Assembly (NCBI GenBank): GCA_017629455.1
Contig: JAGBXE010000124.1
Location: 1-10,180 of the forward strand
Reading direction: 5' to 3'
Source of the DNA: Kiritimatiellia bacterium
GTDB taxonomy: Bacteria > Verrucomicrobiota > Kiritimatiellia > RFP12 > UBA1067
DNA length: 10,180 bases
The stretch's first letter is position 1; every line of letters starts with the position of its first letter. Positions 1-6,290 of the stretch are shown piece by piece. Both the position numbers and the translations under genes were made by a program. The notes beneath the pieces were generated by a model that saw only the letters and a program-made list of their open reading frames with translations, was not told the DNA's origin and did no database searches.

Positions 1-356
1 AATTTGAAATGAAAGCGAATTACATCGGCTTGAGTCTCTGCACGAGTTTTTTCCGAAATACTAAGTGCCATTGGATGCCAAACATCGTCAGCGTCAAGAA
101 ATGCAATAAGTTCGCCTGTGGCGGCTTGAAGAGCCATGTTGCGAGCGGATGAAACGCCCCCGTTCGCCTTATGAATGACATGAAAGCGCGAATCCTTAGC
201 TGCGTATTCATCAAGAATCGCCCCAGATCTATCGGTAGAGCCGTCATCGACGCAGATACATTCCCAATCGGTGTGTGTCTGACCCAATACAGAGCCGAGC
301 GAAAAGTGAAGATACTTTTCGGCATTGTATACAGGGATGACGACGGAGATTTTCAT
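1..356 (-). CDS. Family 2 glycosyltransferase, C-terminus beyond window
   Basis: Partial gene: 118 codons from the ATG at 356 are visible and the reading frame is still open at base 1. The protein opens with MKISVVIPVYNAEKY, the usual first beta strand of a GT-A fold GT2 enzyme. It continues with VDDGSTD (residues 36-42, nucleotide-sugar binding), an N-G-G-x-S-x-A-R-N stretch (65-73), and LIAFLDADD (83-91), whose DAD at 88-90 is the metal-binding DxD. By family knowledge it transfers a sugar from a nucleotide donor on the cytoplasmic side of the inner membrane; donor and acceptor cannot be read from the sequence. The ATG overlaps the upstream gene's TGA (ATGA, 356-353), so translation is probably coupled. 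It is a paralogue of the GT2 at 2043-3044. Family is certain; sugar specificity is unknown. Confidence 0.93.
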   Translation of the reverse strand, partial: MKISVVIPVYNAEKYLHFSLGSVLGQTHTDWECICVDDGSTDRSGAILDEYAAKDSRFHVIHKANGGVSSARNMALQAATGELIAFLDADDVWHPMALSISEKTRAETQADVIRFHFK

Positions 357-1162
357 TTCCCAAGCAGGTGCTTAAGAAGTTTCGCTATCCGCGTGTCAGT
401 TGCGAGGAAATCTTCTTTTGGAAGCGCCCTAATGTGATCAGGGGTAAATGAATTATGAAGCATAATCATTCCGGCGCATCTCGATAATACATCGTCAATT
501 TCGCCAGGCTCAAACCAATATTTCTGATATGCCGCAACTGCATCTAAGCCTGTTGTCATAAGCTCTTCTTCTGGTACGGCAAAGATAGCGTCTTTATCGA
601 TCCATGCATAATCCTTAGGGTCGGCGGTGTCGGCAAGGGGGTCGATGATAGCGTTGACGCAGTAGTTCCACCTGCGTATGAGCTTCCATTGTTTGCGGTG
701 GAGAAGCCTTGTTAGCCAGCTTGACCTAAAGCGTTCTGCTTTGGCGACCCGGGGAACAAGCTCATTATACCAATCGCAGAGAAATTTCGCTTCGCGTTTT
801 GGAGCGTTGATGTAGGCAGCGTAATGGACAAGGTGCCCGTCTTGGCGGCGTGCGACGATTGTGCAGTCGGCAGCGGAGAATCTTTCGTCAAGTGGCTTTG
901 TGAGAATTGTGTCCGCGTCCATCCATATCCCGCCATGTTTCTTTAAAATAGCGCAGCGTATGCAGTCGGACTGCATGGCAAGCGTCATTTTGCGGCAGAG
1001 TATTGCGTCTTGCTCGCTTTGGGTAAGCCAATCGCCTAGCGAATCATAGTCAAGAACTACAGTCTCGTAACCGGGAAGACGGTCTTTCCACGTCTCCATG
1101 CAAAGTTGCACGTAGCCAGGTGCTTTCTCTTTCGGCTCCCAGAATGTAAAAACTTTGTTCAT
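353..1162 (-). CDS. DxD sugar transferase, GT32 / capsular polysaccharide synthesis (Caps_synth) type
   Basis: 269 aa. The N-terminus MNKVFTFWEP matches the 'I-x-x-W/F' opening strand of the Gly_transf_sug/Caps_synth group. R69 and the C-A-I-L-K-K-H-G-G-I-W-M-D-A-D stretch (70-84) form the family signature, in which the bound donor and metal meet D82-A83-D84. The following L-T-K-P-L-D is also typical. The C-terminal half is less conserved but keeps MLHNSFTPDH near residue 235, resembling the 'HxxxxSW' end region of GT32 proteins. It is a soluble, probably membrane-associated glycosyltransferase acting in the cytoplasm. The start is ATG at 1162 with a GAGG 9 bases upstream, 5 bases after the stop of the DUF1796 gene. 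Its own stop overlaps the next GT2 start. Donor sugar is unknown. Confidence 0.88.
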   Translation of the reverse strand: MNKVFTFWEPKEKAPGYVQLCMETWKDRLPGYETVVLDYDSLGDWLTQSEQDAILCRKMTLAMQSDCIRCAILKKHGGIWMDADTILTKPLDERFSAADCTIVARRQDGHLVHYAAYINAPKREAKFLCDWYNELVPRVAKAERFRSSWLTRLLHRKQWKLIRRWNYCVNAIIDPLADTADPKDYAWIDKDAIFAVPEEELMTTGLDAVAAYQKYWFEPGEIDDVLSRCAGMIMLHNSFTPDHIRALPKEDFLATDTRIAKLLKHLLGK

Positions 1163-1167
1163 CTTTT

Positions 1168-2022
1168 TTACCTCGGCTCATCTTCATTAACGAACCAGAG
1201 AGGAGCCTCTGGCGGCACAATACCTTTGCGAGCAAGAAATTTTTCGAGCCTTCGGTATTGCCTGAACGCAGTTTTGTTGATGAAGTTTTCGATGAAATTG
1301 CGCCCGTGCCACCGTGAAGCATGTTGCTTTCGCCAGTTGGTGTTGTAAAGCGCTTTTTCTTCGTCGCTGCGCGGATCGTTGGCGGTATAATTTGCTTTCA
1401 GGAACGCTGCGATTTGTGAATTGTCTATCTCGTGGTGTAATGCTCCGTCGGGCATGTACTTGCGGTATTCACACCCGACAACTGTTATGCCATCGTTTTC
1501 TGATTCAACATAGGCTTTAGTTGCACCATCAACGGCGTGGAAGTATAAAAGGTCGAAAACCGTATTCGGGAAGCGCGTTTCAAATATGCGTTTAGTCTCT
1601 TTGAGCGTCTCCATTTTAAGGGGCGATAGCAATGGGCACTCTGCTGCTACTGCAAGAACGCGGGCAGAAGCGGAAAGCGAGTTTTCCAGGCGTTCAATCC
1701 TGCGCATGTACTTTTTCTTTTCAGCTTCGTAAGCGGCGTCAGACGTAAGAAAAAGCGAAAAATCATGAACAAAACCAAACCCGGTGCGCCTGTTGGCGTA
1801 TATGCGCTTATTGATGCCGCTGTGCTTAACGTCGACCAGCTCAAGATCTTCTTTTTCAAGCCAATGGTCAAAGCCTTCAGCAATGGTCTTAGCAGCCTTG
1901 ATGAAACTTGGTGTTGCCGTCCAGTCGAAAGGAAACGAGGCAAACTGAAGCCCCGCCTCTCTCAGCGCTGATGTGACGCCGCAGGAGAACCCGCAACCGA
2001 AAGCAAGATCATAAGATTTCAT
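1168..2022 (-). CDS. DUF1796 family protein (putative papain-like cysteine peptidase fold)
   Basis: 284 aa. The N-terminal pattern fits DUF1796: a strand ending in G-C-G-F-S-C-G (residues 9-15), then L-R-E-A-G-L-Q (20-26), F-P-F-D-W (30-34) and H-D-F (86-88). By family knowledge the conserved Cys (here probably C14) and His (probably H86) led to its description as a putative papain-like cysteine peptidase; no activity is well established. Residues 95-117 are charged and may form a helix. The C-terminal ~80 residues are basic and unrecognised. No signal peptide or membrane helix is seen. Members often occur among sugar-transfer genes, as here, so a role in glycan synthesis or modification is inferred. 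There is no Shine-Dalgarno before the ATG at 2022; instead an extended -10 box ends 8 bases upstream. Family assignment is fairly sure; function is unknown. Confidence 0.75.
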   Translation of the reverse strand: MKSYDLAFGCGFSCGVTSALREAGLQFASFPFDWTATPSFIKAAKTIAEGFDHWLEKEDLELVDVKHSGINKRIYANRRTGFGFVHDFSLFLTSDAAYEAEKKKYMRRIERLENSLSASARVLAVAAECPLLSPLKMETLKETKRIFETRFPNTVFDLLYFHAVDGATKAYVESENDGITVVGCEYRKYMPDGALHHEIDNSQIAAFLKANYTANDPRSDEEKALYNTNWRKQHASRWHGRNFIENFINKTAFRQYRRLEKFLARKGIVPPEAPLWFVNEDEPR

Positions 2023-2030
2023 GTGGTTTT

Positions 2031-2040
2031 ATTATACCAA
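2031..2040 (-). promoter_or_regulatory. Extended -10 promoter in front of the DUF1796 gene
   Basis: Minus-strand TTGGTATAAT, an exact TATAAT (2036-2031) preceded by TGn. It lies in the 20-base spacer between two cluster genes, just after the TAA of the upstream GT2. The hexamer ends 8 bases before the ATG at 2022, so transcription would begin at or within a few bases of the start codon. The same ten bases occur before hisB. No clear -35 is seen, and any -35 would lie inside the upstream coding region. Transcription start is inferred, not shown. Confidence 0.55.
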
Positions 2041-2042
2041 AA

Positions 2043-3044
2043 TTAGGTGAAAGCCACCAATAGTCGAGCTACAAGATAATGCCCTGAGCGGCAAGATTTA
2101 TAGACGAGTTTTTGGATCGGGTTTAGACCAATTGGGCTAAATTGATGGTCTTTCTCAAGGCGTTTAAAAGCTTCTCCCGCGAGCGCAAACAACTCACGCC
2201 TCAAGCGCCTGTTCGTATTTTTTTTGAGATTTTTGCGTATGCACATTCTATAGGCGTCTTTGGCAAGGTCGGCACGGAATCCGGCTTCAAGCGCTTTTGG
2301 AACGCGCCCAGCATTTAGAAATACGGTAAAGCTTAACCGTATGCGCTCAAGAGTTGCTTGCACGTATTTACTGAAAGGTATTGAGGCCGTAGAGGAGTTT
2401 GGTGTTGCCCTATATGCATACAATTCTGCATCAATTTTTACTTTGCGCGATATGTTAGCATTGACCTCGCAGGCGAAAAAGTAGTCGTCTTCGTAAGAAA
2501 GCGTAGGCTGAAAGCGCAAATTCCCGATTGCCTTACGGCGGTAAAGCTTGTTTTGCTTGTTTATCCATCCATCTGGAGATGTACGATGCAGCCAGTAGAT
2601 TGACATATCGTCAATGAGGCGTTCGCTTGATGCAGGTAAACAGTCAGAAAATGTCTTTGCCGCAGTTGCATCGGCTGGTACATGGCGAATAGAACATTCA
2701 GCAACGTCAGAGCCGGTGCGGTTTAAGACTTCGCAGAGGCTGGAAAACATCTGCGGATGAATAAAGTCGTCGATGTCAAGAAACGCGATTAACTCTATTG
2801 AGGTATCAAGGCGGTCAAGAAGGGCGTTCATCGTGCCTACTAGCCCCTTGTTTTCTTGATGCCACACACGAAAGCGTGCATCGCGTTGTGCGTAATCGCG
2901 CAAAATGGACAATGTATTATCGGTAGAGCCGTCATCCATAATGTACGCTTCCCATTCGGCGTATGTCTGCGCAATGAGCGAGTCTAGACACTCAGCCGCG
3001 TAACGCTCGGCATTGTATGCCGGGATGATAACGCCTATTTTCAA
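2043..3044 (-). CDS. Family 2 glycosyltransferase
   Basis: 333 aa. GT-A fold: MKIGVIIPAYNAERY (1-15), M-D-D-G-S-T-D (36-42) and L-I-A-F-L-D-I-D-D (85-93), where DID at 90-92 is the DxD. The region after residue ~180 (S-Y-E-D-D-Y-F near 185) carries the ED pair that usually supplies the catalytic base in GT2 enzymes. It is a cytoplasmic-face glycosyltransferase of surface-glycan synthesis with unknown donor. The start is TTG at 3044-3042. It is favoured because the MKIGVIIPAYN strand must begin there, an AAGGAG lies 5 bases upstream, and the codon overlaps the preceding TGA (TTGA, 3044-3041). The C-terminal 80 residues are basic and may associate with the membrane. It is a paralogue of the partial GT2 at 1-356, with stretches of near-identical DNA. 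Confidence 0.92.
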   Translation of the reverse strand: MKIGVIIPAYNAERYAAECLDSLIAQTYAEWEAYIMDDGSTDNTLSILRDYAQRDARFRVWHQENKGLVGTMNALLDRLDTSIELIAFLDIDDFIHPQMFSSLCEVLNRTGSDVAECSIRHVPADATAAKTFSDCLPASSERLIDDMSIYWLHRTSPDGWINKQNKLYRRKAIGNLRFQPTLSYEDDYFFACEVNANISRKVKIDAELYAYRATPNSSTASIPFSKYVQATLERIRLSFTVFLNAGRVPKALEAGFRADLAKDAYRMCIRKNLKKNTNRRLRRELFALAGEAFKRLEKDHQFSPIGLNPIQKLVYKSCRSGHYLVARLLVAFT

Positions 3045-3943
3045 GTACGCTCCTTCGATATTTTTTTATTGAAAGCTACGTGGCTTGGACGCCAACTGTC
3101 ATCGTATCGATTGTGCGTGAATATGCCTGTGTCGCAAAAGCCGATCTTAAAGCCGCCGCGCATCCAAAATGACGACCTGAGAGCGTGCTCCATTACGGGC
3201 GCGCCGTTTATTCTGCGGCTACGCGGGTGAGCGCGGCACCAATCAGAAAGTTTAAAGTAAAGAGACTTTGATATAAGCAGCGGTTGCTCTGAGAATTGAG
3301 CTATCGCGGAGTCGGCGATAAGGAAATTCCCATCACGGCGAATATAGCGCGGCAATATTTTTTCGGGATTCTTTTCAAGATGTATCGCGGCTATTAAGCG
3401 GCGTCTTGCGGCAAAAGGGCGCAAGGAGCGCATAATAAGCCGGCGCAAGGTGTCGGTCGTAGCGTTTGCAGGAACGCCTACATCGCCGTACATAAGCGAG
3501 CGTTCGTCGAGATCTTTTACGTAGTGGTATTTGAAAAAGCTTTTATACGAGATGCCTTCACCCTGGTTGAAGCGATGGCGCAATCTGATAATATCTGCCC
3601 GGCCAGAGCGGATCAGTTCAACTCCTTCGTTGATGTATTTTGCCGTTTCCTCTGGGGTTGATATGGCAGGACAATCGTTTTGCAGCAATAGTATTACATC
3701 GCCCGTGAGAGCCTTTGCGCACGCATCCATTCCACCCCATATGCCAAGATTGCGCTCGTCTCCGCATGCGTCAATGCCAAATTCATTTGCGAGCGCGCGA
3801 TCCTGCTCTGAAAATTCATTGAAGAAAATTTTAAATTCTTCGGCGTTGGCGGCAAGAGCTGCTTTCACATATGACGAAAGGGTCTTGCGCAATGTTTCAT
3901 GCGCTCGCCAGCTTAATACTCCTATCGAAAGGCCTTTGTTCAT
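3041..3943 (-). CDS. GT2-like glycosyltransferase with QND in place of DxD
   Basis: 300 aa. The first strand L-S-I-G-V-L-S-W (5-12), N-L-G-I-W-G-G-M-D (65-73) and T-G-D-V-I-L-L-L-Q-N-D (80-90) follow the GT-A layout of the GT2 group in which an 'LLxND' stretch replaces classical DxD, as in rhamnosyltransferase-like enzymes. D90 would be the remaining metal-contact Asp. The middle (120-200) is rich in Arg and Lys. The C-terminal region contains H-N-R-Y-D-D-S-W (277-284), which could supply later active-site residues. No membrane helix is evident. The ATG at 3943 overlaps the TGA of the GT25 gene (ATGA), with an AGGA just upstream. I infer a glycosyltransferase of the same pathway. Confidence is lower than for its neighbours because the sequence is divergent. 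Confidence 0.72.
   Translation of the reverse strand: MNKGLSIGVLSWRAHETLRKTLSSYVKAALAANAEEFKIFFNEFSEQDRALANEFGIDACGDERNLGIWGGMDACAKALTGDVILLLQNDCPAISTPEETAKYINEGVELIRSGRADIIRLRHRFNQGEGISYKSFFKYHYVKDLDERSLMYGDVGVPANATTDTLRRLIMRSLRPFAARRRLIAAIHLEKNPEKILPRYIRRDGNFLIADSAIAQFSEQPLLISKSLYFKLSDWCRAHPRSRRINGAPVMEHALRSSFWMRGGFKIGFCDTGIFTHNRYDDSWRPSHVAFNKKISKERT
3050..3055 (-). promoter_or_regulatory. Ribosome binding site supporting a TTG start
   Basis: Minus-strand AAGGAG, 5 bases before the TTG at 3044. It is the strongest Shine-Dalgarno in the minus-strand block and lies inside the 3' end of the upstream gene. It supports the unusual TTG start of the GT2 gene. Confidence 0.7.
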
Positions 3944-4632
3944 TTTCCTGTCAGCCTCCAGAGGATATAGTCTAGTACAGCAGTAAACGCGCGCACTAGA
4001 GCTGGTGACTTTGGAAGTACAAGATTTTCGCTTGCAAAAGTTTCATCATCCTGACGCGCCGTTGATGGGAATGCCCTGTACAATTCAAGGCCAAAGCGCT
4101 TGCGCCACCTTTTGAAGGAATCGGCTACAGTGATTACGGGGCTGTTTGCTCGTAGGATAAGTTTGGCAGCAGGCTTAGTTAGAACGTAAGCATCGGCGCA
4201 CCATGCCGAAGAAACGCGGCGAATTTCTTCTGGAATCGATTGCGCATTGGGTACCCCATAGCCTGACAGTAATACGCATTGAGCGCGATTGGGGTCGATA
4301 AAAGCTTCTACTCGTTTAAGAGCTTTTGCAAAGCCTTCTTCAAGAATGACATCATCTTCAAGGATGAGTGCGCAAGGAGCGGTGGAGTTGGCGATCTTCT
4401 TGCAACATTCAATGTGCGAAAGGGCAACCGCAACTTCAGCATCGCTTAATCGTTTGCGCGCGGCTATAAAGGAGCGGATTTTTGAAAAACCTTTTTTCCG
4501 TTCGCAAGGCGTTAGCTTGCGAGCGTCAATTGCAGGAATTCGAGTGAAGTCAATATTCATTGCGACGAGTTGATCGCGCATGAATGCAAGCCTTTCGGGG
4601 CTTCTATCAAGATTTATTAAGTATGTGTTCAC
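3940..4632 (-). CDS. Family 25 glycosyltransferase (LPS-type)
   Basis: 230 aa, a normal size for bacterial GT25 enzymes such as the LOS galactosyltransferases of Pasteurellaceae and Neisseria. Motifs in order: Y-L-I-N-L-D-R-S-P-E-R-L (4-15), the I-P-A-I-D-A stretch (32-37), E-V-A-V-A-L-S-H (66-73), L-I-L-E-D-D (89-94), and A-D-A-Y-V-L-T-K-P-A-A near 150-160. The acidic LEDD plays the DxD role. By family knowledge these enzymes add a hexose to LPS/LOS core in the cytoplasm. The start is GTG at 4632-4630, overlapping the previous TGA (GTGA), with an AGGA (4643-4640) 7 bases upstream. Its neighbours are the membrane sulfatase-fold enzyme upstream and the QND protein downstream, both in overlapping frames. 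Confidence 0.92.
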   Translation of the reverse strand: MNTYLINLDRSPERLAFMRDQLVAMNIDFTRIPAIDARKLTPCERKKGFSKIRSFIAARKRLSDAEVAVALSHIECCKKIANSTAPCALILEDDVILEEGFAKALKRVEAFIDPNRAQCVLLSGYGVPNAQSIPEEIRRVSSAWCADAYVLTKPAAKLILRANSPVITVADSFKRWRKRFGLELYRAFPSTARQDDETFASENLVLPKSPALVRAFTAVLDYILWRLTGK

Positions 4633-6290
4633 CAGTCATTCCTAGAGATAATAGTTCCGTTTGGACCAATGACGTTGTCGTGATATTGATCGTTGGCATC
4701 CTGATAGCGGAAAAGCCTGTTGTCTGTGTGAAGGATTTCAATAATTTTTGCACTGCCAACATCACCATTTGCGAGCGCACGCATAAGGGGGGCAATTTTC
4801 GAATAGCTCGTTGGCTGATTGGAGTAGGAAAGCGCCGCTGATGAGCCCTTTGGTTTAATCCAGAGAATAGCTGATTCAGATGGATGGTGCCCATGTTCGT
4901 GCGGAGCAATGACGACTCCGTGGTCGGCAGCTACGATGATAAATGAATTTTCGTAAATTCCTTTTTCGCGCAAACTGTCCATCAATCGACCAAGGTTGTA
5001 AAGTGGATTCAGGACAAGGTCATGAAGGGCGTCGCCACCCCATTTAAGTTCTGAAAGTTTGTTGCCATCTTTATCGAAGGCAAGGGGCGGATGCGCTCCG
5101 CGGCTGTGAAAGACGCCGAGCACGCGAGGGGAAGCGCTGAAGGTAGATTCTGCCAACGTGCGGTACATTGCATGTTCGTACCAGAAATTTGATTCGTCCT
5201 GTCCGAACATGGGATCGTGGCGGATTTTGGCATAAAGAAACGGGGCTTTTGCAGCGTAGGGCGAAATGCGAAAGACTGTTATGTCGAAAAGGCTTAAATA
5301 GGGTACGGTTTTCGAGCGGCGTAATATAGCCGCCCAATCGCGTTTCTGTTTTCCTTTGACTTCGGCTCTAGTGGTGATGGACGCACTCGTAAAGCCGTAA
5401 GGCAAGAAGTCAGGTGCAAATGATGTTTCCCAGCCGCTGTCTACGAAGGGAACGAGGAATGACTTTTCGCCGTAGATAGATATTGGATATTCGGCAGGTG
5501 AAGATGTTTTAGGATCGAAATATTCGCCAGTCATAAGCCCGGGAAGCCCGCGCTTGGTGCAGTCGTGCATCGCGATGTTATTAGTAAATGCGATAAACCC
5601 GGGGAATTTTGCTGCAAGCTCAGGCATCGACGAAATAGTTTTTGTCGAGACGTTCCCTGGCATTGAGTCGAGGATAAATATGAGAATATTTTCTTCGCGC
5701 GAGAATTTGAAGTTTGAGATAACATCGCGCTGCCATTCAAAACCTGAAGTTATTACGCCGCCTTTTTTGCGTTCCTGCGATCGGGCAAATTGTTGCGGGG
5801 CATTTTCAGCGACTTCTTTTTTTACATCGAAAAGAGAGGCCGTAAGCATAACGGCTAGAGCGATCGGAATCCATTTTACGGCTGAACCGATCTTAAAGGC
5901 GGCGGCAAAGGACGCAGCAAGTATTGCGCCCCATACGCATGAATCCCATATTGTCCGGCTTGTTGAAAAGAGCTCGCTTTGATGGCCTCCGTTTATTTCG
6001 GGAAGCCCGAATGAAAGCAAGGACGATTCTGCATAGATGCAAATGAGCGCTGACAAGAATACGGCTCGCGCGATAGTATTAAGAAATTTAATGCGCTTTA
6101 GAGATGTTAGAAGTACGAAAAGTATGGTAAATATGGCAGAAAAGACGATGAGCAGTTCTAGAAAGAGGCGGCCAAAAGAAAACGGAAACAGAGATACGTT
6201 TGCTAAGTATGATTGCAGCGGCATCACAATTGCGGCGGCATAGGCAAGGGTTCCTGCAATTACTGCATTTTCGGTATTCTCTTTATTCAT
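4629..6290 (-). CDS. Membrane sulfatase-fold transferase (phosphoethanolamine/phosphoglycerol transferase type)
   Basis: 553 aa. About five hydrophobic segments fall in the first 155 residues (roughly 10-30, 40-64, 73-95, 115-134, 139-154). The rest is a soluble alkaline phosphatase/sulfatase-fold domain that should face the periplasm, the layout of EptA, OpgB/OpgE and LtaS. Candidate metal and catalytic residues: D208 in F-I-L-D-S-M, T245 in D-C-T-K-R-G-L-P-G-L-M-T-G (243-255) as nucleophile, D456-H457 in A-A-D-H-G, and the H-E-H-G-H-H cluster (464-469). The C-x-P-S-R formylglycine signature of true sulfatases is absent, which favours a phospho-transferase. Its likely job is adding a phosphoethanolamine, phosphoglycerol or similar group to the exported glycan or lipid; the donor is not readable. 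The ATG overlaps the TGA of the fusion gene. Confidence 0.82.
   Translation of the reverse strand: MNKENTENAVIAGTLAYAAAIVMPLQSYLANVSLFPFSFGRLFLELLIVFSAIFTILFVLLTSLKRIKFLNTIARAVFLSALICIYAESSLLSFGLPEINGGHQSELFSTSRTIWDSCVWGAILAASFAAAFKIGSAVKWIPIALAVMLTASLFDVKKEVAENAPQQFARSQERKKGGVITSGFEWQRDVISNFKFSREENILIFILDSMPGNVSTKTISSMPELAAKFPGFIAFTNNIAMHDCTKRGLPGLMTGEYFDPKTSSPAEYPISIYGEKSFLVPFVDSGWETSFAPDFLPYGFTSASITTRAEVKGKQKRDWAAILRRSKTVPYLSLFDITVFRISPYAAKAPFLYAKIRHDPMFGQDESNFWYEHAMYRTLAESTFSASPRVLGVFHSRGAHPPLAFDKDGNKLSELKWGGDALHDLVLNPLYNLGRLMDSLREKGIYENSFIIVAADHGVVIAPHEHGHHPSESAILWIKPKGSSAALSYSNQPTSYSKIAPLMRALANGDVGSAKIIEILHTDNRLFRYQDANDQYHDNVIGPNGTIISRNDW

Noticed and set aside
761..774. ATTGGTATAATGAG on the minus strand, matching the extended -10 pattern
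   Set aside because: It lies inside the DxD transferase gene and encodes conserved-looking W-Y-N-E codons. No gene starts just downstream in the proper frame, so chance is the simpler explanation.
1384..1391. GGTATAAT on the plus strand
   Set aside because: It is antisense inside the DUF1796 gene and lacks the full TTGGTATAAT context; no plus-strand gene follows.
3531..3986. 151-codon open frame on the plus strand, opposite the GT2-like gene
   Set aside because: Low-complexity Ser/Arg-rich translation antisense to a coupled coding gene, and it crosses a gene junction; not credible as a protein.
5554..5982. 142-codon open frame on the plus strand, opposite the sulfatase-fold gene
   Set aside because: It has no recognisable motif, no Shine-Dalgarno and no promoter, and is antisense to a well-supported gene; it is a shadow frame.
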